Assembly (NCBI RefSeq): GCF_016765635.1
Contig: NZ_JAESVD010000006.1
Location: 124,001-188,000, forward strand
Source of the DNA: Shewanella schlegeliana
Lineage (GTDB): Bacteria; Pseudomonadota; Gammaproteobacteria; Enterobacterales; Shewanellaceae
Direction: 5' to 3'
Length of the DNA stretch: 64,000 nt
Positions 44,462 through 53,383 of the stretch are shown one piece after another. The translations under genes were made by a program, and so were the position numbers. Positions within the stretch are counted from its first letter, which is position 1, and every line of letters begins with the position of its first letter. The notes under the pieces were generated by a model. The model saw only the letters and a list, made by a program, of their open reading frames with translations, did not search any database and was not told where the DNA came from.

Positions 44462-46216
44462 TTAGTGTCTACGCTGCTTAAGGTATAAAGCACCCGCTGC
44501 GATATTTAAGCCATCTAGATCCATTTGTAGATTGGTGTTGAGGGCAAAGTTTTTACCGAGCCGTAGAGCAACTCGTTGTGCTAAGATCTCATTGGCAAAG
44601 CTATCTCCAGCGATAACGACTGACTTAATACTGATATTTTGATCAAGGTGCTCAATCCAGTTACACAGATAATCAGCAAAGGAGTCGTGCATACCAAAGG
44701 CAAGTTTATCGATGTTTTCCTCTTCGGCGAGTCTGAAACTGATAATAGTACCTAATGTTTTACACCAGTTTAGGCTTCTAAAGGCTTCGCCCCGCGTTAA
44801 CGGGAAATCGACTCTAGGTGCATTAGCCCCTTTATGGCACATAGCTCGTGCGACAACAAAATCGCAAAGTTCAGTTTTGCTTAAGTCTCTTGGCTCATCT
44901 ATTTTGCTGGCGGCACCGAGGAAGATCGCCGAGATCGCCCAAAGTGTTTCGATATTATCGGTTGGCTGCGCAAGCTTTAAGGATAAAAGCTTCAGATAAT
45001 CATCGGGGTAATGAGCCTTAAATTTATCCAGTAAATTCTTTTGAGGTGAGAGCTCAAGCTGATGAACTATGTCATAACCGTTGTCTGGTAAGTTTGGAAA
45101 CTCGAAAAATAGCTCTAGTTGCTGTTTACCATCCAAGGTCACTATCTGCGTCTTATTGGAGCGGCTAAAGTATAAAGCAGCGACGTTCTTAGGTTTATTG
45201 TCACCGATTGTCGCGCCATGTAGTGCGCAGCTAGCAGCACTATTAATCGGCTCGACTTCATTGTCAGCTTGTTTGTTAGTTAAGATCTCAATTTGCTTGC
45301 TTGCCCATCTTGCTTGATAACTTCCAGCCTTGGCATCATCGTGTAACGGTTGTCGTGCGGCTTCAATCAGGACCTTATGAGGAGTTGGCGGCGTTGCAAT
45401 CAATGACCATTTTGCATCTATCATGGTAATTCTGGGGTTTTGGGCATTTGCGATATAGATATAATCGGTACCTTGCTGCCTAAGAATTTCGCAGATCACC
45501 AATAACAAACGTGAATTTGCAAAGCTAATTTCATATAGCGGTTGTTTCAGTCTTGGATGGTTATTGATAGACCTTGCTCTAATAAACGGCTTTTCTATGC
45601 TTGAAAGTGCGAGTATTTGGCTATCGTTGACTGAAAAGTGCGCGTGAAGATTATTAGGATTACAGATCACCAACTGGTGGCGGTTTTCGGGCGGTTGATT
45701 TTCTATGGGGTGGAAACTGATAATCGGGCCCGTTTTATCTTTATCCTGAGGTAGCTGAATTGAGCCTAGCGTATCAAGCTGTTTAACCAGTGCTCTAGCG
45801 TCGGCTAATGAGATGGCTTGCTCAGCAGTCGATATACGAGTATGAGCCTGACAGCAGGGGCAGTTAAATCCAATGTCACCAAAGTGCTTGGCTTGATTAT
45901 CCCCAAGTTGTGGTTGGCAATGCTGACAGTACTCGATTTCTAGAGCCTCAACTGGAAGTAATTTTTTTCTCCCGATAGGCTCTTCGATGGCTTTTATCTG
46001 TGGTTTTACTAACCAAGTTGAAATTAAAAAGTCATTAGCTATCGCATCGGCGAGTTGTTCAAGCTGTGCTTGCTCACCTAAGGCCTCTATGTAGTAAAGG
46101 TTATCTTTTTTACCAATCGTTACATCAAATTGTTCGTTTTGCAGGTACTGATTGCACAGGTGCCCATAAAAAGGCACATCGCGGGTACAATTAAACTCAA
46201 ATCTAATATTCTTCAT
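44462..46216 (-). CDS. Degenerate HypF-like protein (Kae1-like)
   Basis: A 584-residue protein that follows HypF domain by domain but has lost its active-site motifs. Residues 1-70 match the acylphosphatase domain without the VQGVGFRP loop. One zinc finger remains (YCQHCQPQLGD to NCPCCQAHTRIS); the second is gone. The YrdC-like part keeps QILALSSIEKPFIRARSI but lacks the KSRPAKPF motif. The Kae1-like part has VVIAGDSFANEILAQRVALR, the counterpart of HypF CGGVFQNRYLLERC, but no HHxAH metal site. It overlaps hyaD by 14 bases and is followed by hypF. A structural or regulatory role in maturation is likely; function unknown. Confidence 0.75.
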   Translation of the reverse strand: MKNIRFEFNCTRDVPFYGHLCNQYLQNEQFDVTIGKKDNLYYIEALGEQAQLEQLADAIANDFLISTWLVKPQIKAIEEPIGRKKLLPVEALEIEYCQHCQPQLGDNQAKHFGDIGFNCPCCQAHTRISTAEQAISLADARALVKQLDTLGSIQLPQDKDKTGPIISFHPIENQPPENRHQLVICNPNNLHAHFSVNDSQILALSSIEKPFIRARSINNHPRLKQPLYEISFANSRLLLVICEILRQQGTDYIYIANAQNPRITMIDAKWSLIATPPTPHKVLIEAARQPLHDDAKAGSYQARWASKQIEILTNKQADNEVEPINSAASCALHGATIGDNKPKNVAALYFSRSNKTQIVTLDGKQQLELFFEFPNLPDNGYDIVHQLELSPQKNLLDKFKAHYPDDYLKLLSLKLAQPTDNIETLWAISAIFLGAASKIDEPRDLSKTELCDFVVARAMCHKGANAPRVDFPLTRGEAFRSLNWCKTLGTIISFRLAEEENIDKLAFGMHDSFADYLCNWIEHLDQNISIKSVVIAGDSFANEILAQRVALRLGKNFALNTNLQMDLDGLNIAAGALYLKQRRH

Positions 46217-46760
46217 CTAAAGTTAAGCCACGTTTGTATGAGTCGGGAATGAGACTGTTAATATCAATGTTTGCAATACGTTGGTGAGTAAAGCCTAAAG
46301 AGTCAAAGTGATTCAGTAGTGTCTTTTCCATCAAAGGCACAGCGGCCAAGATCTGCTCGGTTAAACCAAGCGTCATAGGTTCAAGAACCGTTGGGGTAAC
46401 ACCTAGAACGAAGGTTTTTGGTCTATCTCCGACCATCTCCATCATGATTAGTGTTTGTAACATCTCGACTTCATGGGCACTGCCTTGCCAATCAATTTCG
46501 GCGGGGGCCTTGTCGAAGTCAAAGAAATAGACTTCTCCTGGAGCGACACCATTAGCGTTGACGGTATCAACGACGATGAGGTAGTCGTAATGACAAAGTG
46601 TTGGGATAAGACCTTGGGCAAGTGTTCCACCATCAAGCATATCAAGCTGATCGATTGGATGGTGGAAGCTGTAGTTTTCTTGGATGTAATTGACGAAATG
46701 TACGCCGATGCCCTCATCGGCGTACAGGACATTGCCAATACCAAGTAGCAATATCTTCAT
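46203..46760 (-). CDS. hyaD: Hydrogenase maturation protease HyaD/HoxM
   Basis: A 185-residue endopeptidase that removes the C-terminal tail of HyaB after nickel insertion. The N-terminal LLLGIGNVLYADEGIGVHFV carries the first metal-binding acid (Glu near residue 16), followed by LDMLDGGTLAQGLIP (Asp) and SAHEVEML (His). AAGGA precedes the ATG. Typical length and position after the cytochrome b gene. Confidence 0.94.
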   Translation of the reverse strand: MKILLLGIGNVLYADEGIGVHFVNYIQENYSFHHPIDQLDMLDGGTLAQGLIPTLCHYDYLIVVDTVNANGVAPGEVYFFDFDKAPAEIDWQGSAHEVEMLQTLIMMEMVGDRPKTFVLGVTPTVLEPMTLGLTEQILAAVPLMEKTLLNHFDSLGFTHQRIANIDINSLIPDSYKRGLTLDEEY

Positions 46761-46772
46761 GTTTTCCTTTTA

Positions 46773-47441
46773 TTATTTTTTCTTATGGTAATCATAACCA
46801 GAGACGATAGAGTCAACGGAGTTATGTTTAAAGCGAATACCAGACCAAACTGCCATATACACGTGTATTACCACAAAGATGATAAATACCCAGGTAAGGT
46901 AGTGGTGCCAGATCCGAACCGGTGCTAATCCACCCATCATTGCCGTGATCCAATTAGCCACTGGCGCAATTAGTCCACCAATACCTTCGTGGTATACATT
47001 GGCATACAAGACTAAGCCTGTAACGCAGATCAAAAGCGCAACGACAGATATTGCAAAGTAAGTCACGAACTGTAGCGGACCATATACCCCAGCTTTGTCT
47101 AAATGTCCCATCCATAGATAAGACTTAAGCTGAGTAATCCAACTCTTAAGACTCATAACATCTTTAAAAGAGCGGCGTTCAATATCACTCTTACCGAAAA
47201 AGAACAGGTAAGCGCGCACCACAGTGATTGCGATTAAAACAAATCCGAAGATCTGATGAGCAGCTCGAATATAGCCCTGTACCAATACATCTGAGTTATC
47301 TGGCGCGACCAAGAAAGGCCACGCGATATAAAACCCAGTTACTATCAATACAAGAATGGCTAAGGCTCTTAGCCAGTGAAATATCCTTATCGCTGCACCA
47401 AAGATCAGTTCCCTTTGATAGCACTCAGATTGAGTAGCCAT
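46773..47441 (-). CDS. hyaC: Ni/Fe-hydrogenase b-type cytochrome subunit
   Basis: A 222-residue integral membrane cytochrome b that passes electrons from HyaA to quinone. Four main hydrophobic helices are present with haem-ligand histidines in AIRIFHWLRALAI, YIRAAHQIFGFVL and IWHHYLTWVFIIFVVIHVYM. AAGGGGG lies before the ATG. It is immediately downstream of hyaB (14-bp gap), as in other group 1 hydrogenases. Confidence 0.95.
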   Translation of the reverse strand: MATQSECYQRELIFGAAIRIFHWLRALAILVLIVTGFYIAWPFLVAPDNSDVLVQGYIRAAHQIFGFVLIAITVVRAYLFFFGKSDIERRSFKDVMSLKSWITQLKSYLWMGHLDKAGVYGPLQFVTYFAISVVALLICVTGLVLYANVYHEGIGGLIAPVANWITAMMGGLAPVRIWHHYLTWVFIIFVVIHVYMAVWSGIRFKHNSVDSIVSGYDYHKKK

Positions 47442-47455
47442 GTTATCCCCCTTGA

Positions 47456-49159
47456 TTAGAATCCGTTGGGATCAATTTTGAATTCACCTAGGTTTTGTCC
47501 CTTGTAGTCCATAACGTGCACTGCACACGCCATACAAGGATCAAAAGAGTGAATTATGCGGATAACTTCTAAAGGCTTAGTTGGATCTTCAAGCTTTAAG
47601 CCGATAAGAGATGCTTCATATGGCCCCATTTTTCCTTGGGCATCAACAGGGCCTGCGTTCCACGTTGTCGGCACGACAGCTTGGTAGTTCTCTACTAGCC
47701 CACCTTTGATTCGGATCCAGTGACTGAGCATGCCTCGCGGCGCTTCAATCATGGCGTGACCGATATATTCTTTACTTGAGTCAATCTCAGGCTTAGTGTA
47801 AGTCGCTTCATCCGATTGCATGTTGACTAGCATTGCATCGAAAGTTTTAAGACCTTCTTCGGCAACGATAACGGTTTGTAACATACGTGCTGCGGTGCGG
47901 CCCAATGTGGTAAAGAGTGCTTCAACGGGTAGACCTGTCGCTTCAAGTAAACCATTTACCGAGTCGACTACGACTTGATTACCACGAGCGTAGCTCACAA
48001 GTAAGCTCGCTAGAGGACCTACTTCGACCGGTTCACCGTTGTAACGTGGTGACTTAACCCAAGTGTACTTGCCGTCGCCATCGACAGTCGGTAACTTACC
48101 GTAAACAGTGTCTCTTTCAACAAAGCCGGTATAGTCTGGTATTGTTGTACCATCATATGGGTGTTGCGGCGCATCAGCTTTGTACCAAGCGTGAGTCGCA
48201 TCTTCTGCAATCATGTCTGGGTCTAGATCACTGACGTTGGCAAGATCGCCATTCATGATAACACCTTGGTTAAACATGTACTGGCCGTCACTTAGTAAGA
48301 AGTCCTCGGTTGCAAGGAAGTTCTTAACGTTTACGCCACCGAGTACACTCGGCTCATTACCAAATGCCGCTGCGGCCATCACGATATCAGCTTTATAAGC
48401 GCGAATAATAAAGTCTTGTACGGTTTCATGTTTTTGCTTCCACTCTTGTAAACGAGCAGGGCTTAACATGTCGCGTACTGAAGTGACGCCACCAACAACG
48501 ATTGATTGAGGGTGAGGTGACTTACCACCGAAGATAGCAAGCATTTCAGCGGCGATACGCTGGATTTCAAGTGCTTTAAGGTAATGTGATAAAGCGATTA
48601 GGTTTTGTTCTGGTGTGAACTTATAAGTGCCATTGCCCCAGTATGCGTTAGCAAATGGTCCAAGTTTACCGGTTTCAACTAGACCAGCAACTCGCTCCTG
48701 TACTGCTCGTAGATCGCCTTCACCTGCCGCAATAGGGTTCTCGGTATACTTCATCGCTTCTTGTGCGGCTAATGCTGGATCGGCGCTCAAAGCAGAAACG
48801 ACATCAACCCAGTCTAAACCGTGAAGGTGATAGAAGTGTACGATATGGTCGTGCATATAAAGCGAGGTTTGCATCAAGCTTCTAAGGTACTTGGCATTGA
48901 GTGGGATCTTTACCCCTAAGGCATTTTCTACTGCTTCAGTACCACAGCGATAGTGTGAATAGGTACACACACCACAAATACGTTGTACGATTAGGCCAAC
49001 ATCCATAGGTGTACGGCCTTTAAGAATTACTTCGATGCCGCGCCATAAAGTCGAAGATGACCAGGCTTTTTTAATAACATTATTTTCGTCGACTTCGACT
49101 TCAACTCGCAGGTGACCTTCGATACGAGTGATTGGATCTATGACTACACGTTTACTCAT
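47456..49159 (-). CDS. hyaB: [NiFe]-hydrogenase large subunit
   Basis: The 567-residue catalytic subunit of a group 1 periplasmic uptake hydrogenase (H2 to 2 H+ and 2 e-). The Ni ligands lie in the L1 motif QRICGVCTYSH and the L2 motif DPCMACAVH. About 19 residues follow the L2 histidine (VMDYKGQNLGEFKIDPNGF); these are the tail cut by HyaD. The N-terminal RIEGHLRVEVEVDENN and GRTPMDVGLIV are typical. It is 2 bases from hyaA and is exported as a complex with it. Confidence 0.98.
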   Translation of the reverse strand: MSKRVVIDPITRIEGHLRVEVEVDENNVIKKAWSSSTLWRGIEVILKGRTPMDVGLIVQRICGVCTYSHYRCGTEAVENALGVKIPLNAKYLRSLMQTSLYMHDHIVHFYHLHGLDWVDVVSALSADPALAAQEAMKYTENPIAAGEGDLRAVQERVAGLVETGKLGPFANAYWGNGTYKFTPEQNLIALSHYLKALEIQRIAAEMLAIFGGKSPHPQSIVVGGVTSVRDMLSPARLQEWKQKHETVQDFIIRAYKADIVMAAAAFGNEPSVLGGVNVKNFLATEDFLLSDGQYMFNQGVIMNGDLANVSDLDPDMIAEDATHAWYKADAPQHPYDGTTIPDYTGFVERDTVYGKLPTVDGDGKYTWVKSPRYNGEPVEVGPLASLLVSYARGNQVVVDSVNGLLEATGLPVEALFTTLGRTAARMLQTVIVAEEGLKTFDAMLVNMQSDEATYTKPEIDSSKEYIGHAMIEAPRGMLSHWIRIKGGLVENYQAVVPTTWNAGPVDAQGKMGPYEASLIGLKLEDPTKPLEVIRIIHSFDPCMACAVHVMDYKGQNLGEFKIDPNGF

Positions 49160-49161
49160 GA

Positions 49162-50292
49162 TTATTCCTCTTCAGATTTGGCAAAAATACTGGCGACGGC
49201 GTGTGCACCAATACCGACAGCAGTAGCACCTAAAATTACAGCGCCAACAGTGTCACTGGTCGCATCAAGACCATGCAGTAATTGCCTTCCTAAAGGTTTT
49301 TCGAAATCGGCCATATCATCCCAGAAATTTGGCTCTGAGCAGCCAATACAGCCATGACCCGCAAGCACAGGCCAACTCGTATGGTGGTTAAATCGTTCAG
49401 TTGGACAGTTGTTGTAGGTGTAAGGACCCTTACAGCCGAGTTTATAAAGACAGTAGCCATCTTTTGCGCCTTGATCGCCAAACTCTTCAACAAACTCACC
49501 CGCATCAAAGCGACCACGGCGTTCACAGTTATCATGAACGCGAGCACCGTATGCCCATTTAGGGCGATTGAACATATCTAGAGCAGGTAACTTGCCAAAC
49601 ATGATGAAATACATCAGGGTGCCGACAATATTTTTCTCACTTGGTGGACAGCCACCTAAGTTAATAACGGGCCTATCAATCACTTCATAGACACCTTTAG
49701 CCCCAGTTGGGTTCGGTGCCGCAGCTTGAATACCACCAAAGGCGGCGCAAGTTCCAACAGAGATAATCGCTGCAGCGTTTTCTGCAGCTTCCTTAACGAT
49801 ATGAAGACCTGTGTGACCTTTACAGCCTACCGTTAAAAAAGCACCATTATTTGCAGTAGGTACGGCGCCCTCTACAGCAAGAAGGTAATTGCCTTCTGCT
49901 AGTGCACGCTCAAGGTTCTCTTCTGCCTGCCAGCCAGCAGCTGCCATAAGGGTTTCATGGTACTCGAGAGAAACATAATCGAAGATTAGAGTGTCTAAGT
50001 TCGGTGTGTCGGTACGAATAAGTGACTCACTGCAGCCTGTACATTCGGCCATGTGCAACCAAACGAGCGGGACTCGGTCTGCAAGCTCTGCGGCTTCAGC
50101 GACTAGGGTGCTAAAAGGTAGCGGTAAAGCAAGCATGGCGGTAACTGCAGCGCTCCATTTCATAAAGTCGCGACGAGTAATACCATTTTGTTCCATTTTT
50201 TGCTGTAGCGTTTCACCTGAACGAGGTTGTAGTTTGCGAAGTTCTTCAATTCGCGCCACACCTTGTTGGTAAAGGGCTTCATGTGTTTCCAT
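49162..50292 (-). CDS. hyaA: [NiFe]-hydrogenase small subunit with Tat signal
   Basis: A 376-residue Fe-S subunit. I chose the ATG at 50292, which has AAAGG seven bases upstream, over the longer frame to 50349. The twin-arginine motif is TRRDFMK near residue 38, after an unusually long N-region. Cluster ligands include AECTGCSESL, GGCPPSEKNIVG and CLYKLGCKGPYTYNNCPTERF, followed by GHGCIGCSEPNFWD. A C-terminal membrane anchor (VGAVILGATAVGIGAHAVAS) holds the complex to the inner membrane. First gene of the hya-hyp operon. Confidence 0.97.
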   Translation of the reverse strand: METHEALYQQGVARIEELRKLQPRSGETLQQKMEQNGITRRDFMKWSAAVTAMLALPLPFSTLVAEAAELADRVPLVWLHMAECTGCSESLIRTDTPNLDTLIFDYVSLEYHETLMAAAGWQAEENLERALAEGNYLLAVEGAVPTANNGAFLTVGCKGHTGLHIVKEAAENAAAIISVGTCAAFGGIQAAAPNPTGAKGVYEVIDRPVINLGGCPPSEKNIVGTLMYFIMFGKLPALDMFNRPKWAYGARVHDNCERRGRFDAGEFVEEFGDQGAKDGYCLYKLGCKGPYTYNNCPTERFNHHTSWPVLAGHGCIGCSEPNFWDDMADFEKPLGRQLLHGLDATSDTVGAVILGATAVGIGAHAVASIFAKSEEE

Positions 50293-50349
50293 GGTTAAAC
50301 CTTTTGTAATTGTAAGGAATTTGCTCAACGAAAACAGTCTAGGCCTCAA

Positions 50350-50710
50350 AAAGCTGGGGATTATTGATATGAGTCAAGCTTTTGAGTTCTTTGATGGATA
50401 CTACACAGACCAGTTGTAACTCAGTTGAGCTAGATCATTAAAAGGGTTTTAAGCGGGTCAAAATGACCCTGGATAAATGAAAAGGTGATTTTCATCACAT
50501 AAATCGAGCGGGTTGTTTAACAGGAACTTAACTACGACACGCTTATAAACTTCTGATTTTATGAGTTGTTCTGAAACTTGTTAATTAGGACGTTGTTATT
50601 ATGTTGATAATGCTAGGGCTTATATCAAGTGATAGGGATTGGCTGCACAATTTCTCTAATGGCTATGTTTTAATCCTAGTTATTAAATGAGTATTGGATT
50701 TTCAATGGCC
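50350..50710 (-). promoter_or_regulatory. hya promoter region with FNR-like and CRP-like sites
   Basis: A gap of about 430 bases between hyaA and asnS. On the hyaA coding strand, TTGACTCATATCAA (50364-50377) matches the FNR/EtrA consensus at 9 of 10 positions, with its centre about 78 bases before the ATG. ATGATCTAGCTCAA (50425-50438) is an 8 of 10 match. TGTGATGAAAATCACC (50484-50499) matches CRP at 9 of 10. CRP and EtrA are known regulators of anaerobic genes in Shewanella, so control of hydrogenase by both is plausible. No ORF was seen. Confidence 0.6.
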
Positions 50711-50746
50711 AATAAAAAAGCCTCTAACATTTCTGCAAGAGGCTTT
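50711..50746 (-). terminator. Rho-independent terminator after asnS
   Basis: A 9-bp perfect stem (AAAGCCTCT and AGAGGCTTT, loop 12), with a T-run on the minus strand corresponding to 50711-50719, located 36 bases past the asnS stop. Confidence 0.85.
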
Positions 50747-50781
50747 AAATTGGAGTTCAGACTAACTGAAAGCTTAACTGC

Positions 50782-52182
50782 TTAGAAGTTGGCTGAATTT
50801 GGTGAACGTGGGAACGGGATCACGTCACGGATGTTCGACACACCAGTTACATATGAAACCAAACGCTCAAAACCTAGACCGAAACCTGCATGCGGTACAG
50901 TGCCGTAACGACGTAGATCACGGTACCACCAGTAATCTTCTTTACTTAGTTCCATCTCAGCTAGACGTGCGTCAAGAACATCTAGACGCTCTTCACGTTG
51001 TGCACCGCCGATGATCTCACCGATACCTGGGGCAAGAACGTCCATAGCCGCTACAGTTTTTCCATCATCATTTAAGCGCATGTAGAATGCCTTAATGTCT
51101 TTTGGATAGTTCTTAACGACTACAGGTGCTTTGAAGTGCTCTTCTGCAAGGTAGCGTTCATGCTCAGAATGTAAATCGATACCCCATTCAACATCAAACT
51201 CAAAGTCTTTATCACAGGCTTTAAGGATCTCAATCGCATCGGTATAGTCGATCTGGGCGAAATCACTCGTGACAAAGTTCTCTAAACGCTCAATCGCTGT
51301 CTTCTCAACACGTTGCGCGAAAAACTCGAGGTCATCACGACGCTCTTCTAGAACCGCTTTAAAGCAGTACTTCAGCATATCTTCAGCAAGCTTAGCGGCA
51401 TCGTTTAGATCGGCGAAAGCCACTTCTGGCTCAACCATCCAAAACTCAGCCAAGTGACGGCTAGTATTTGAGTTCTCTGCGCGGAAAGTTGGACCAAAGG
51501 TATAAACCTTTGACAACGCACATGCATAAGTTTCAGCGTTCAGCTGACCCGATACAGTTAGGAAAGATTCTTTACCAAAGAAGTCTTCACCGTAATCTAC
51601 AGTGCCTTTATCTGTGCGTGGTAGGTTCTCAAGATCTAACGTCGATACACGGAACATCTCACCAGCGCCTTCAGTATCAGAGGCTGTGATAAGTGGTGTT
51701 GATACCCAGATATAACCCTGTTCGTTGTAGAAGCGGTGGATAGCTTGTGACAAACAGTTACGCACTCGTGCAACCGCGCCAATAATGTTGGTGCGTGGAC
51801 GAAGGTGAGCAAGTTCACGAAGATGCTCGATTGAGTGGCGTTTAGCTGCCATTGGGTAGGTGTCTGGATCTTCAACCCAGCCAGCGACTTCAATCTTAGT
51901 CACTTGCAGTTCGAATGCTTGACCTTGACCAGGAGACTCAACAACTTCACCTGTCATCACGACAGAGCAACCAGCAGTAAGCTTTAACACTTCGTTGGTG
52001 TAATTTTCTAGATTATTTGGTACAACACCCTGAATAGGGTCGAAACATGAACCGTCATAAACAGCTAGAAACGAGATCCCAGCTTTAGAATCGCGGCGGG
52101 ATCTTACCCAGCCACGTACTGTGATTTGCGAGCCGATCGCAAAGTCACCTTTAAACACAGAAGCGACAGATGTAATGCTCAT
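50782..52182 (-). CDS. asnS: Asparaginyl-tRNA synthetase
   Basis: A 466-residue class IIb synthetase that charges tRNA-Asn. An N-terminal OB-fold anticodon-binding domain ([17 protein letters not shown]) precedes the class II core: motif 2 [20 protein letters not shown] and motif 3 [20 protein letters not shown], ending [12 protein letters not shown]. Length equals E. coli AsnS (466). Monocistronic, with a terminator behind. Confidence 0.98.
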   Translation of the reverse strand: MSITSVASVFKGDFAIGSQITVRGWVRSRRDSKAGISFLAVYDGSCFDPIQGVVPNNLENYTNEVLKLTAGCSVVMTGEVVESPGQGQAFELQVTKIEVAGWVEDPDTYPMAAKRHSIEHLRELAHLRPRTNIIGAVARVRNCLSQAIHRFYNEQGYIWVSTPLITASDTEGAGEMFRVSTLDLENLPRTDKGTVDYGEDFFGKESFLTVSGQLNAETYACALSKVYTFGPTFRAENSNTSRHLAEFWMVEPEVAFADLNDAAKLAEDMLKYCFKAVLEERRDDLEFFAQRVEKTAIERLENFVTSDFAQIDYTDAIEILKACDKDFEFDVEWGIDLHSEHERYLAEEHFKAPVVVKNYPKDIKAFYMRLNDDGKTVAAMDVLAPGIGEIIGGAQREERLDVLDARLAEMELSKEDYWWYRDLRRYGTVPHAGFGLGFERLVSYVTGVSNIRDVIPFPRSPNSANF

Positions 52183-52333
52183 TGTTGCTTAGTTCTCCAA
52201 CGAAACGTTTTTGTAAATAATTTGGAGGTTTATATTACCTGTATAAACGCTTTTCTCAAGTGGAAAGTAGGGTATCTTAGTGCCTAAATTGTTATTCTGA
52301 CGACAATCATGACAAAAACTACGGATGGCAAGC

Positions 52334-52669
52334 ATGAATAGAACAAAATTTTTCCAATTTCTATTGTCAACGCTATCGATTATAGGCTGGTCGTTGGCTA
52401 TTTATGCGTTGTTGATTTTTGATAAAGCGCGCCCCGATACGGCTATTGGGTATTACCAGAGTAAGGGGGCAGCTGTGAGGCTCGAATGGGATCCGACCCA
52501 GACGGTATTGCTGGAGCACATTATATGGGTATGCGCAGGGTTGAGCTTTGTGAATCTAGGTTTTAACTTTTATGTTGCCCAACATAGTCGCTTTGGTTGG
52601 TGGGTTAATATTCCACTTCTATTTACCTGTTCTTTAGCTGCGGGACTCTATATTCGTTTTGTCGTGTAG
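52334..52669 (+). CDS. Small integral membrane protein
   Basis: A 111-residue protein with three hydrophobic segments (about residues 8-28, 57-77 and 85-108), divergent from asnS. The frame also opens at 52325; the ATG at 52334 fits a GGA eight bases upstream. I do not recognise the family. The loop between helices one and two has ARPDTAIGYYQSKG and RLEWDPTQTVLLE. Function unknown. Confidence 0.6.
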   Translation: MNRTKFFQFLLSTLSIIGWSLAIYALLIFDKARPDTAIGYYQSKGAAVRLEWDPTQTVLLEHIIWVCAGLSFVNLGFNFYVAQHSRFGWWVNIPLLFTCSLAAGLYIRFVV

Positions 52670-52749
52670 CAGCGTTTAGAAGCAGGAACCCTGAGCTTTG
52701 CCATTAAATGGTTAGTGGTGAGTAGCCGCTGCGTTGAGTATGTTTCCCT

Positions 52750-53340
52750 TTATGAGCGTGATAGATGAGAGTCGGGGCAGAGTTGTCTACAGAGTAGATC
52801 GATCATCGCTGCAGTTGCTCCCCAAATGAAATAGTCTTGGTAGGGGATAAAGTGCACTGGGTATTGCACTCCCTTACGCTTAAAACATTCGGTGTGGCGA
52901 TTATATCGCTTGAGTAAAAACGAAAGCGGCACGGTGAAGTATTCATCGACTTCGCCAGGATCAAGAATAGGATTAAAGGGCTGCTTTACTATGCCGACAA
53001 AAGGGGTGATCTCAAAACCTGTGAAGGTCTTATGTGCTGGAAGGGAACCGATAACCTCGACATTCGTGCTAAGTAGGCCAATTTCCTCCTCCGCTTCTCT
53101 TAATGCTGTAAATTGATGACTGGGATCGGAGCGCTCAACTTTTCCACCTGGGAAGCTAATTTGTCCAGGATGGGCTCGTAGGTGGCTTGGCCTACGGGTC
53201 AATATCAGCTCGAGTTCCTGCTCCCTTTCATAAAGCGCAATTAACACCGCAGCTTGACGAAGCTCTTCACTCAGTTGAATAAGATCCAACTCTGGCAGAG
53301 GATTAAGGTTATACCTGAGTCTAAACTCTGCCAGCTTCAT
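52750..53340 (-). CDS. Nudix hydrolase, CoA pyrophosphatase type
   Basis: A 196-residue Nudix protein like E. coli NudL/YeaB, expected to cleave CoA or its derivatives. The Nudix box is GGKVERSDPSHQFTALREAE followed by EEIGL; the preceding RPSHLRAHPGQISFPGG contains the CoA-pyrophosphatase signature LRAHPGQISFPGG. The start at 53340 has AAGGAG five bases upstream; the longer frame to 53427 would overlap pabB. It lies 43 bp after pabB, so the two are probably co-transcribed, as in E. coli. Confidence 0.9.
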   Translation of the reverse strand: MKLAEFRLRYNLNPLPELDLIQLSEELRQAAVLIALYEREQELELILTRRPSHLRAHPGQISFPGGKVERSDPSHQFTALREAEEEIGLLSTNVEVIGSLPAHKTFTGFEITPFVGIVKQPFNPILDPGEVDEYFTVPLSFLLKRYNRHTECFKRKGVQYPVHFIPYQDYFIWGATAAMIDLLCRQLCPDSHLSRS

Positions 53341-53383
53341 TAAAGCTCCTTGTCGCTTGTAGGGGAATAACTTTTGAATTGGA

